The position numbers and the translations under genes were made by a program. A stretch of DNA of 27,222 nucleotides, from the IMG/VR virus record IMGVR_UViG_3300009609_000049, positions 1 through 27,222 of that record; one strand, given 5' to 3'. Below are positions 14,043 through 20,711 of the stretch, piece after piece. This stretch comes from a virus. Position 1 is the stretch's first letter; every line of letters starts with the position of its first letter. The notes beneath the pieces were generated by a model. The model did not search any database, was not told where the DNA came from, and saw nothing but the letters and a program-made list of their open reading frames with translations.

Positions 14043-14654
14043 CCACCCGTAGTCAGGCCAGTTAAGACTTTGGGAAACTAGCATAGCCGTGTATTCGCAG
14101 AAGCGATCCCCCGGCCAGCGCATCTGTTGTTCTCTGTCCGTGTACCTTCCTGCTGGCGGCCTACCCCTCCCATGGAAAAGGTTCTCTGTTTGAAGTTGCA
14201 GCGTGCGCCTGGCGCCCTGCGTCTCGGTCGCCGGCTGGAGCTCGACCCGCGGCGGCATGCAGATCCCGAAATAGATCGGGATCGCCGCGCCGGTCGGCTG
14301 CCAGGCGCCGTCGAACAGTTGCAACGACACGATGGCGAGGCGGCCCTGAATGTTGTCGGCTTCGGCGAGCGCCCGGGCCAGGATGTCGGCGGGTGAATCC
14401 GGCACGCCCGAGAGCGAGAACGTCACTTGATGGCTGACCGGGTTGCGAGCTTCCTCCAGGCCGTCGATGGCGCCCAGATCGCCCGCGCCCCAATAGGTTT
14501 TGCCGCCGAAGACGCGCGTGCCAAACCCGTTCCACAAATACACCGGGCCGGCCTCGGGCGGGGTGCCGCCGAACTCGAAATCGACCAGCGTGCCGACGCG
14601 CACAGTGCTGCGCGCGAGCTCGGCCGCCTCGCCCGGAGTGAAGAAGGCGCACAT
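13977..14654 (-). CDS. Distal tail protein (tail-tip complex)
   Basis: This is a 225-residue protein. It resembles siphovirus distal tail components: ELARSTVRVGTLVDFEFGGT, WNGFGTRVFGGKTYWGAGDL, SHQVTFSLSGVPDSPADILA, and the characteristic LFHGRGRPPAGRYTDREQQMRWPGDRF (seen as TDREQQMRWPGD). Such proteins join the tail tube to the tip. The last ~20 residues (LLVITSAILASANWLGQGLL) are hydrophobic and unlike the rest; they are read from DNA that is antisense to the end of the HNH gene. The original C-terminus was probably replaced when that gene inserted. The start ATG overlaps the preceding stop as TGATG. Confidence 0.75.
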   Translation of the reverse strand: MCAFFTPGEAAELARSTVRVGTLVDFEFGGTPPEAGPVYLWNGFGTRVFGGKTYWGAGDLGAIDGLEEARNPVSHQVTFSLSGVPDSPADILARALAEADNIQGRLAIVSLQLFDGAWQPTGAAIPIYFGICMPPRVELQPATETQGARRTLQLQTENLFHGRGRPPAGRYTDREQQMRWPGDRFCEYTAMLVSQSLNWPDYGWLLVITSAILASANWLGQGLLC

Positions 14655-15250
14655 CAGTCGGAGGAGGGATCCTCAACAAACCTAACCGTCGCGGTGCCCA
14701 TGCGCGCCGGGTCGATCTGCAGCGTCATCTCGTCGTCGGTGGCCAACCGACAGCGGCAGTGTAGCGAGTTGAACCAGATCGGCCAGGCATCGGCGTGCGC
14801 GTCGCGCAGCGGCGGCACAAAGCTGAAGCTGTATTGGTCGGAGCCGAGCGCGGTGACGCCAAAGAGGCGATAGAGCCGCTCCTGTATCGAGAAATGCGCA
14901 CCCGGAACGATGGCTGCGCCGATGCGCTGCACGGTCATCGTGGTGGCGCCGACAACAGATGCCCCAACAGCAGTGCCGTCCGGTGTCGAGGTGGTCGCGT
15001 CGCCAATCAGCTGCACCAGGATCGGCCGCGAGCCGCCGTCGAGGTACGCCTCATAGGCGTCCCAGACCCTCAATTGCTCGGCCGTGCCGACGAGGATGTC
15101 GTGATAGGTAATCAGCCACGAATGGATCGGCACCGACACGCGCTGCGTAAACCCGGCAGTCGACACCGTCCCCGCGGTGGTGCGCGGCGCGATGTGCCGG
15201 GTGATGCTGCGCGGGCGCAGGTACGCGATCGGCCAGAACTCGGCGGTCAT
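14654..15250 (-). CDS. Tail protein between tape measure and distal tail gene
   Basis: This is a 198-residue protein. The opening FWPIAYLRPRSITRHIAPRT is typical of a rhizobial siphovirus tail protein lying directly after the tape measure. It is beta-rich throughout (VSVPIHSWLITYHDILVGTA; GASVVGATTMTVQRIGAAIV) and includes a late segment with two cysteines (WFNSLHCRCRLATDDEM). It likely belongs to the distal tail or baseplate, by position and composition; I cannot give a characterised name. It begins with the ATGA overlap at the tape-measure stop and ends by overlapping the next start. Confidence 0.7.
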   Translation of the reverse strand: MTAEFWPIAYLRPRSITRHIAPRTTAGTVSTAGFTQRVSVPIHSWLITYHDILVGTAEQLRVWDAYEAYLDGGSRPILVQLIGDATTSTPDGTAVGASVVGATTMTVQRIGAAIVPGAHFSIQERLYRLFGVTALGSDQYSFSFVPPLRDAHADAWPIWFNSLHCRCRLATDDEMTLQIDPARMGTATVRFVEDPSSD

Positions 15251-17199
15251 AGCTGGCGGGCCTGCGCCTCGGCCGACATGCCGGCGAAGTTGCGTTGCAC
15301 GGTGCGTGAGCTTTGCCTGACCGCAACCTCGATGATCTGCCCGCTGCGGGTGACGATGCGCTGATCGGCGATGCCGCTGACCCAGCCTTCGCTGGGGTTG
15401 AGGTCGATGCGGATGGTTTCGCCGACGCCGCGGGTTTCGCCGGGGCGGTTGACGTTGACCATCTCGCCGGGCGAGGCGCGGAAGGCGACAAGCTGACTGT
15501 CGAGCGCGCCAGCGCCGCCGACCTTGAACGAGGCACCGTATTGCGCGCCGGGCAGGCCGGCAGTGAACAGCTTGCCAAAGGCTGACGAGCCGATGTCGAA
15601 CAACTTGTCGAAACCTTTGGAGATCAATTTCTTGCCGATGTCCTTCAGTAGCGAGGAGATGGCGTCCTTCAGCTTGAAGGTGCCTTCCATCAAGCTGTCG
15701 AAGATGCGCTCGAAGCTGCTTTTGAGCGTGCCGCCGAGATCGGCAAACAGTTCCTTGAACGTGTCGTGCCTTTCCTTGGCGGATTTCTGCTCCAGCGCCT
15801 TCCGCTCGGTGAGAAACTTTTCGTAATCGAGCTTGTCCTGATTTTGCAGCTTGCGGGTTTCGTCGGCGTCGCCGACCGCAGCGGCGAGCTTCTTGTCATA
15901 GAAGCCTTGCGTCATCAGCCATTTCTCGTCGAGCAGCTTGCGCTCGGCAACGATGCCTTCCTGTTTCGTGAGATTGTCCATACTGACATCGTGCCCAATC
16001 AACTGCTCCTTTCGCCGGAATAGTTCTTCTTGTATTCGAAGTTCCTCTTCCGCGGCTTCGATGGACTCCCGCTGCAAGTCGCGGGCGTCCTTGGCCATTG
16101 CCTTGTCCAAGCCCTTGAACGGGTCACCCCCGCCGCCGCCACCGCGGCGCCTTTTCTTCCCACCCGTCCCCGGCAAAACCGCCGGTCCAGGCACAGGCGC
16201 CAGCCGCGAGCGTTGTTCATCCGCCGCCGTCGCTGATATTGTCGGGCCTCCAGAGACGAGGGGAACGCCGCCGCGGGCGATGAGCGCTTTATCTTCTGCC
16301 GCGCGCGTGGCGAGCATCTGCTCGGTGGTTTCTTTAATACTGCCCAATTCACTAAAGAAATTTCGGATAGCCTGCCCTGTGCTTTTGGCCTTTGCTTCGA
16401 TGGCGTCAAACCACGCGATGACGCCATTTGCAAAACTCGCAAACTGAACCAGAGCCTCGCCGCCGAATGCCTTTGTGGTGCGGCTTAGTTTGTCGAACGC
16501 ATCATCTACTTTCAAACCGGCGTCGTGCGCATCCATCAATCGGGGATTGGCGGCGGCGACATCCCCCATCAAGGTGCGGAATGCCTCGCCGCCATTCTTG
16601 ATAATCGGGACCAGCGAACGGAAGCGCGCGCTCAACAACTCCGCGGTAATCGCGACTTTTTGGGGGCCTTCCGGCATCTTCTGCCAAGCGTCGGCCACCA
16701 GGCCTAAGACGCCGAGGAGGTCGTTGCTGTTTGCTTTCAGTGCAGCCTGCTTGATACCGAGCTGCTCGAATGCCTCGCCGGCCTTGCTCGCCGGGTCTTG
16801 TAACGCTTCACGCAACGCAACAGAGAGCTTAGTCAATGTGCGGCCGGCTTCCTCCGCGCTGCCGCCCGACTCGGCCATAACTTGTTGAAACAGCAAAAAC
16901 TGGCGGATCGGGATACCGAGTGCAATAGAGAGATTCTCGGCACTCTCCGCCGCATCGGCCATTCCCTTGGCCCAATTGATGACGGCAGTGGCCGCCCCAA
17001 TGGTCGCCATGCCGGCAAGTGCCACGCCGACCTTGCGAATGGCCCCGGTGATCGCGCTGCTGTGCGATTCGATCTGCCGACTTACGGTGGCGAACTGCCG
17101 GCCGAGCCCGGTCAAGGCATTGTTGGCGGCGCCGATACCCTTGTTGAACTGCGCCGTCTCCATCTGGAGAGAGACGAGCAGGTTGCCGATTTCAGGCAT
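15247..17199 (-). CDS. Tail tape measure protein
   Basis: This is a 650-residue protein. The N-terminus (GNLLVSLQMETAQFNKGIGA, ANNALTGLGRQF) is the standard tape-measure opening. A hydrophobic segment follows (VGVALAGMATIGAATAVINW), then long helices (AEEAGRTLTKLSVALREALQ). A KKRRRGGGGGG linker lies at about 345-357. A second long coiled coil runs from about 370 to 480, then the family's LLKDIGKKLISKGFDKLF region. The C-terminal domain (GAQYGASFKVGGAGALDSQL, FRASPGEMVNVNRPGE) resembles lambda-type/GTA tape measures. Its length sets tail length; 650 residues implies a fairly short tail of roughly 100 nm if the usual 0.15 nm per residue holds (inference). Its start overlaps the chaperone frameshift product by eight bases. 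Confidence 0.9.
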   Translation of the reverse strand: MPEIGNLLVSLQMETAQFNKGIGAANNALTGLGRQFATVSRQIESHSSAITGAIRKVGVALAGMATIGAATAVINWAKGMADAAESAENLSIALGIPIRQFLLFQQVMAESGGSAEEAGRTLTKLSVALREALQDPASKAGEAFEQLGIKQAALKANSNDLLGVLGLVADAWQKMPEGPQKVAITAELLSARFRSLVPIIKNGGEAFRTLMGDVAAANPRLMDAHDAGLKVDDAFDKLSRTTKAFGGEALVQFASFANGVIAWFDAIEAKAKSTGQAIRNFFSELGSIKETTEQMLATRAAEDKALIARGGVPLVSGGPTISATAADEQRSRLAPVPGPAVLPGTGGKKRRRGGGGGGDPFKGLDKAMAKDARDLQRESIEAAEEELRIQEELFRRKEQLIGHDVSMDNLTKQEGIVAERKLLDEKWLMTQGFYDKKLAAAVGDADETRKLQNQDKLDYEKFLTERKALEQKSAKERHDTFKELFADLGGTLKSSFERIFDSLMEGTFKLKDAISSLLKDIGKKLISKGFDKLFDIGSSAFGKLFTAGLPGAQYGASFKVGGAGALDSQLVAFRASPGEMVNVNRPGETRGVGETIRIDLNPSEGWVSGIADQRIVTRSGQIIEVAVRQSSRTVQRNFAGMSAEAQARQL

Positions 17200-17536
17200 T
17201 CGGTTGCGTCTTTACGACCTTGCCGCCAAAGGCTGCGTTTAACTGGCGAGCAATAGCGGCCTGCTCCTGCCAGGTCTGCGCCTTGCGCTCGCGACGCTGT
17301 GGCCCGGCCATAAGTTTGTCTAACGGCGGCAGGCGCTTTTGCCGGTCCAGCGCAACCACGTGCCAAGCGAGTCTCATGCTGGCGTTGTGTTCGTTGTACT
17401 GCCGCTGTTGACTAGCTTCAGCGTGTCGGCGGATTTGCCGGAGGGTCGAGCCCCAGAATTGCGCTTCGCTGTAACCGGCGACGAGCCAATCGGTAAGGAG
17501 CTTGTCCCAATCGAAGCCGCCTCTGTCGGTACGAAA
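17192..17536 (-). CDS. Tail assembly chaperone, -1 frameshift extension (gpT-like)
   Basis: This - strand frame is open from the slippery site at 17533-17539 to its stop at 17192. It encodes a natural protein: FDWDKLLTDWLVAGYSEAQF, WGSTLRQIRRHAEASQQRQ, then MRLAWHVVALDRQKRLPPLD. The family-typical YSEAQFW phrase lies upstream of the only ATG (17377), so that ATG cannot be the normal start. Reading 109 residues from 17859, slipping back one base at CCCTTTC, then continuing gives a ~222-residue fusion. This parallels lambda gpG/gpGT. Such fusions bind the tape measure and tail tube subunits during assembly. The next gene is the tape measure, as expected. Confidence 0.85.
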   Translation of the reverse strand, partial: FRTDRGGFDWDKLLTDWLVAGYSEAQFWGSTLRQIRRHAEASQQRQYNEHNASMRLAWHVVALDRQKRLPPLDKLMAGPQRRERKAQTWQEQAAIARQLNAAFGGKVVKTQPNA

Positions 17537-17859
17537 GGGTCGGTCGTGCCGCCATCGGCCGCCTCCCTCGCCTCGGGGAACGCCAGCAGCACGACGCGAT
17601 CCATCAGGCTGCGGGCCGGAAAGTAGCCGATCTCGTCGAGCACGGCGTTGGTGTCGTCTTCACTCAGACGCTCGGTCAGCATGAATCGAAATATGCGGCG
17701 CACGTCTGTCATGCGGGCGAGATCGAGATGCGCCAATATCCGCAAGATGCCGAGGTCGAACTCGGCCTCCAGCTCGCACATGGTTTGTGTGTCGAGCCGC
17801 AGCAGACGGGTGCGGCCGCCAGCCTCGAACTCCACTTCACCTTTGTGCGGGTTCGCCAT
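17374..17859 (-). CDS. Tail assembly chaperone, zero-frame product (gpG-like)
   Basis: This is a 161-residue zero-frame product. The first ~100 residues are typical of siphovirus/GTA tail chaperones: EVEFEAGGRTRLLRLDTQTM, CELEAEFDLGILRILAHLDL, FRFMLTERLSEDDTNAVLDE. It begins two bases after the tail tube stop. After residue 109 the code passes the slippery heptamer. The remainder (from about VPTEAASIGTSS to NSGSTTNTTPA) is low in complexity, as expected where a second frame is under selection. Part of translation is expected to shift frame and make the longer product listed at 17192-17536. Confidence 0.85.
   Translation of the reverse strand: MANPHKGEVEFEAGGRTRLLRLDTQTMCELEAEFDLGILRILAHLDLARMTDVRRIFRFMLTERLSEDDTNAVLDEIGYFPARSLMDRVVLLAFPEAREAADGGTTDPFVPTEAASIGTSSLPIGSSPVTAKRNSGARPSGKSADTLKLVNSGSTTNTTPA
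17533..17539 (-). promoter_or_regulatory. Slippery heptamer for -1 frameshifting (CCCTTTC)
   Basis: On the - strand the bases read C CCT TTC in the zero frame, an exact X-XXY-YYZ heptamer. After a one-base slip back, P-site Pro (CCT to CCC) and A-site Phe (TTC to TTT) tRNAs can re-pair. The -1 frame is open from here to 17192. The position between tail tube and tape measure is where tailed phages carry this event. Confidence 0.82.
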
Positions 17860-17861
17860 CG

Positions 17862-18284
17862 TTACACTGCAAAATCAGGAATACCGGAAACCTTGAAAGT
17901 CGCGGTTGCGCTCATCTTGTCATCGAGCGGCACCTCAGCCTCGATGCCGGTGCAATAAGCGCCGAAGGTCCACGCCTCGGCGTTGGGGAAAGTGATCCGC
18001 CAATTGCTTATCGTCTCGGCGTTGAAGGCGGTGAATAACAAATCCCAATCCGAATTGCCGGGAATGAAATTCATCTCCAGCGACACCTCGCCGCCGTCCT
18101 TCAACCCCGGCACAAACTCCCGCCATTTTTGCGGGCTCGCCATGTGCGTCGCATCCACGGTATCGCGCACCAATTGCGGCGGGGTGATCGACACCACCTC
18201 CGCGAATGGGGTGAATACTTCCGGCGAACCGCCGTCGCCGTGCGCAAATATGGAGCCATAACCGATTGTTGCGTCCGTCGCCAT
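17862..18284 (-). CDS. Major tail (tube) protein
   Basis: This is a 140-residue protein. Features are TPFAEVVSITPPQLVRDTVD, THMASPQKWREFVPGLKDGG, EVSLEMNFIPGNSDWDLLFT, WRITFPNAEAWTFGAYCTGI and the closing MSATATFKVSGIPDF. This is the compact beta-barrel pattern of lambda gpV-related and GTA-type tail tube proteins, which polymerise into the hexameric tube. ATG 18284 has AGGAG a few bases upstream. The gene lies between tail completion and chaperone genes, the standard order. Its own good ribosome site suits a product needed in high copy. Confidence 0.88.
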   Translation of the reverse strand: MATDATIGYGSIFAHGDGGSPEVFTPFAEVVSITPPQLVRDTVDATHMASPQKWREFVPGLKDGGEVSLEMNFIPGNSDWDLLFTAFNAETISNWRITFPNAEAWTFGAYCTGIEAEVPLDDKMSATATFKVSGIPDFAV

Positions 18285-18288
18285 GTCG

Positions 18289-18681
18289 TCACACTCCTCC
18301 GTGCCAGATCATCACGTCGATTGACACGCGGTAGAGCAATTCATCGGCCGCGGTGCCTTCGTCTGCGAGATCGCGCTCATCAACTACAAAGGCGCCCTGC
18401 ACCCGCATGGCGGGATCGCGCAGCCCTGAGAGGTCGGCAACGACGGCGCGCGATACCCGCGTCGCATCCGCGTAAGTCGCGGCCCAGCAATCTGCCTGCA
18501 CCCGCGACTGCACCAGATCGGACGAGCCGCCGAGGTGGTACTGCCGCACGCCCGAGATCAGGTGGAGGCAGACAGCCGGCAGGCATTCCATGCGCGGACG
18601 GCTGCCCCAACTGACGCGCGTCTCGACCAGCCCGGCGAGGTCGGTGTCGGCCAGAAGGCGCGCTCGCAGCGCTTCCTTCAT
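18289..18681 (-). CDS. Tail completion protein (DUF3168)
   Basis: This is a 130-residue protein. DUF3168 marks are the opening KEALRARLLADTDLAGLVET, VSWGSRPRMECLPAVCLHLI, the QADCWAATYADATRVSRAVV helix, and the closing strand LLYRVSIDVMIWHGG. This family (lambda gpU/SPP1 gp17-like) caps the tail at the neck. Start ATG 18681 overlaps the gp10-like stop as ATGA. The frame is open another 186 codons upstream, but that part is an Arg/Pro-rich shadow of the next gene. Confidence 0.88.
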   Translation of the reverse strand: MKEALRARLLADTDLAGLVETRVSWGSRPRMECLPAVCLHLISGVRQYHLGGSSDLVQSRVQADCWAATYADATRVSRAVVADLSGLRDPAMRVQGAFVVDERDLADEGTAADELLYRVSIDVMIWHGGV

Positions 18682-19175
18682 TTCTTCGCCCGCGCCGCCT
18701 TCTTGGCGAGGCGCGCGCTCGCCTTGCTGATCTCGGCCCACATATCGTCGGCAATGCCGTCGAGCACCCGGCGTTGGTTCTCGTCCCATGCCGGGCGGAG
18801 GTAGGGCCGCGGCGGGTGCCGACGGTTGCCGAACTCCTGCTGACCGGCTTGCGGATGGCGGCCGGGGCCGACGAACACCTCGACCATCGACGCGCCGGCG
18901 GCCTTGGATGCGGCACGGCCGGCGGCGCCGCCTCCGGCGGCGGCAAAGGCCCGGCGCGAGGCACTGGCTCGGCCGGCAGGCCGCTTGGTGGTGGCGATGA
19001 TGCTGCGGCGCAGATGCCCGAGGCGCACCGGGGCCTTTGCCTTGGCGCTGTCCACGACCAACTGCGCCCGCTTCAGAAGCACGCGGCGCTGGACATTCTT
19101 CGATGTCGCTTTCGGCAGATTGTCCAAGGCTTTCTTCAGCCCGGCGAGCCCCTCCAGTTTCAGCGCGCCTTGCAT
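18678..19175 (-). CDS. HK97-gp10-like head-tail joining protein
   Basis: This is a 165-residue protein. HK97-gp10 family features are the opening LKLEGLAGLKKALDNLPKAT, RAQLVVDSAKAKAPVRLGHL (the AP-x-x-T/L-G-x-L turn), RRSIIATT, a glycine-flanked VEVFVGPGRHP, QQEFGNRRHPPRPYLRPAWD (the family's FG----P-RP-LRPA-- signature), and a C-terminal basic helix. It helps join head and tail. ATG 19175 overlaps the preceding stop as TGATG. A TTG three bases earlier is an alternative start. Ala/Gly insertion at about 80-95 makes it slightly longer than usual. Confidence 0.88.
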   Translation of the reverse strand: MQGALKLEGLAGLKKALDNLPKATSKNVQRRVLLKRAQLVVDSAKAKAPVRLGHLRRSIIATTKRPAGRASASRRAFAAAGGGAAGRAASKAAGASMVEVFVGPGRHPQAGQQEFGNRRHPPRPYLRPAWDENQRRVLDGIADDMWAEISKASARLAKKAARAKK

Positions 19176-19510
19176 CAATCGCTCCGCGCCGCTGCCGTAA
19201 TTTCGATTCCCTCGCGACGGCCAATTGCCTTCGTGGCAACGATATTGTAGATGCGCCCGCCGTAGTGCAGTCGGTCCTTTGGGTTCAGCTGCTCGATGCT
19301 GCCGCGCCAGCGCACCCGGAACCGTGTCGTGACATCGCTCCCCACCTGCTGCGCCCGGTAGCGCTCGCTATCGCGGATGTCTTCGGCTGAGGCCCAGACG
19401 GTGGCAACGTGCAGCCACTCCACGATCTCGCCGCCGAACTCGTCGATCTCGGAGCCCCAGCGCTCGATGGTAATGCGGCTGTCAAGCTCGCCCGCGTGCA
19501 GCGATTTCAT
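19175..19510 (-). CDS. Head closure protein (phage head-tail adaptor)
   Basis: This is a 111-residue protein. It has the head-tail adaptor pattern (SPP1 gp16-like): LHAGELDSRITIERWGSEID, WLHVATVWASAEDIRDSERY, TTRFRVRWRGSIEQLNPKDR, LHYGGRIYNIVATKAIGRRE and a final strand. It closes the portal channel after packaging and docks the tail. It starts with a TGATG overlap at the connector stop and ends with one at the gp10-like start, so it is translationally coupled on both sides. Confidence 0.9.
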   Translation of the reverse strand: MKSLHAGELDSRITIERWGSEIDEFGGEIVEWLHVATVWASAEDIRDSERYRAQQVGSDVTTRFRVRWRGSIEQLNPKDRLHYGGRIYNIVATKAIGRREGIEITAAARSD

Positions 19511-20067
19511 CAGAAGGCCGACGCCAAATACTTATTCAGGAGCCAGTGTGCCGATTGCGGGATCTCGCCTGCGTCGCGGTTGTCGAACCAGGCGGCGATC
19601 ATCAGCTGCATCGCGTGCCGGATGTCGGCGGGCACGGCGAGCGCGGAGGCGTGCCCGGCGACGTAGCTCACGGTGACCGCGCTATCAGACCCGATGTCGT
19701 CCGGCCACGCCTCACCAGGCGCCAGAGCGAGCATTGTGCCGCCCGGTGTCACCTCGACCGCATAGGATGCCTCGGGCACGGTTTGCAGCGCCCCCAGGGC
19801 GTCGTAATAGGTCACGGCGGCCGATTGTACCGGCGTCACCGTCAGGCGCACTGGCGAGCTCGGGAACGCGCTATATCGCTGCTCCCAGGTCTGCGGCATC
19901 AGCGCCATGTTGAGTGTGCCGGCATAGCCGTCGAGATAAGTCGTTGCCGCCTCGATCAGCGACTGAATCACCAGGTCTTCATCGGTGTGATCGACACGCA
20001 GGTACAGCCGCACCTCCTCCAGGCTCAGCGGGAGCGCTTCGGGCGCCGCGGTGCGCACCGGGATCAA
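19510..20067 (-). CDS. Head-tail connector protein (gp6-like)
   Basis: This is a 185-residue protein. It has ALPLSLEEVRLYLRVDHTDE, LIEAATTYLDGYAGTLNMAL, TWEQRYSAFPSSPVRLTVTP, YYDALGALQTVPEASYAVEV, VTVSYVAGHA, and a C-terminal helix pair (DIRHAMQLMIAAWFDNRDAG). This is the HK97 gp6/QLRG-type connector seen in GTAs and siphoviruses; it forms the ring under the portal. I chose TTG 20067, since GGAG lies upstream, it overlaps the preceding stop (TTGA), and residues above it are antisense-like Arg/Ala strings. TTG is also used for the portal. Confidence 0.85.
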   Translation of the reverse strand: MIPVRTAAPEALPLSLEEVRLYLRVDHTDEDLVIQSLIEAATTYLDGYAGTLNMALMPQTWEQRYSAFPSSPVRLTVTPVQSAAVTYYDALGALQTVPEASYAVEVTPGGTMLALAPGEAWPDDIGSDSAVTVSYVAGHASALAVPADIRHAMQLMIAAWFDNRDAGEIPQSAHWLLNKYLASAF

Positions 20068-20711
20068 TACTTGCTCCCGTCCGGCGCGAGGCGCGTCAGG
20101 TCGCGGCCGCGGCCGCCTTCTGGGCCGCGCTCGCCGCGTGGCCCGGCCTTGCCGTCGCGCCCGTCCGCGCCGCGCTTGGCGGCCAGCGTCCACGCCGCGC
20201 TGCCGCCGGGCTTGTCGGTGGTCGGCACGTTGCAGTGGTACAGCGAGCCGCCCCAGGTCACGGTGTCGCCGCGGCTGTAGCAGGTGCCCGGGACCCAGAC
20301 GCCGCGGTAGATCTGGCAGGGGACGGTGTACGTCCACTGGCGCACGTCCCGCCCCTCGCGGGCCAGTCGGAAGGTGAATCCGCGCTCGCCGTCGTGCTGG
20401 ATCTCCAGGTCGTCAAACCCGAGGCCATCGGTGCCGCGCTCGCCGTCTATCCCATCGCGGCCGTTCTTGCCGTCAACCCCGCGCTCGCCCGTCGGCCCCG
20501 GCATCCCGTCGCGGCCGTCGCGGCCCGCGATGCCCGGCTCGCCCGGCCGCCCCTCGCTACCCGGCGCCCCTGTGTCGCCTTTATCGCCGCGTTCCGGCTG
20601 GCGCGCCTCAAGCGCCGAGAGCCGGAACGTCAGCGGGTCGAGCGCCCGTTGCAGGCGATGCTCGATGATTTCCGCGACGGTTTGCGCAACCGCGGTTGCG
20701 TCAAGTGGCAT
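20064..20711 (-). CDS. Collagen-like and CBM5/12-like virion protein
   Basis: This is a 215-residue protein. Residues 1-40 are a helical head (VAQTVAEIIEHRLQRALDPL). Residues 42-96 are 18 uninterrupted Gly-X-Y triplets rich in Pro, Arg, Asp and Glu (GDKGDTGAPGSEGRPGEPG). Residues about 133-175 resemble a CBM5/12-type carbohydrate-binding domain (YRGVWVPGTCYSRGDTVTWG, SLYHCNVPTT). Residues 181-202 add seven more triplets. The Gly-X-Y blocks predict a collagen triple helix and the head a trimeric coiled coil. It overlaps the portal stop by 11 bases and the connector start by four. It may be a head or neck decoration that binds glycans; that role is inferred. Confidence 0.8.
   Translation of the reverse strand: MPLDATAVAQTVAEIIEHRLQRALDPLTFRLSALEARQPERGDKGDTGAPGSEGRPGEPGIAGRDGRDGMPGPTGERGVDGKNGRDGIDGERGTDGLGFDDLEIQHDGERGFTFRLAREGRDVRQWTYTVPCQIYRGVWVPGTCYSRGDTVTWGGSLYHCNVPTTDKPGGSAAWTLAAKRGADGRDGKAGPRGERGPEGGRGRDLTRLAPDGSKY

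Noticed and set aside
18682-19239. Upstream extension of the tail completion gene
   Set aside because: It overlaps the HK97-gp10-like gene completely and has unnatural Arg/Pro composition; ATG 18681 matches the DUF3168 start.
20068-20337. Upstream extension of the head-tail connector gene
   Set aside because: It overlaps the collagen-like gene in another frame and gives Arg-rich strings; TTG 20067 overlaps the preceding stop.
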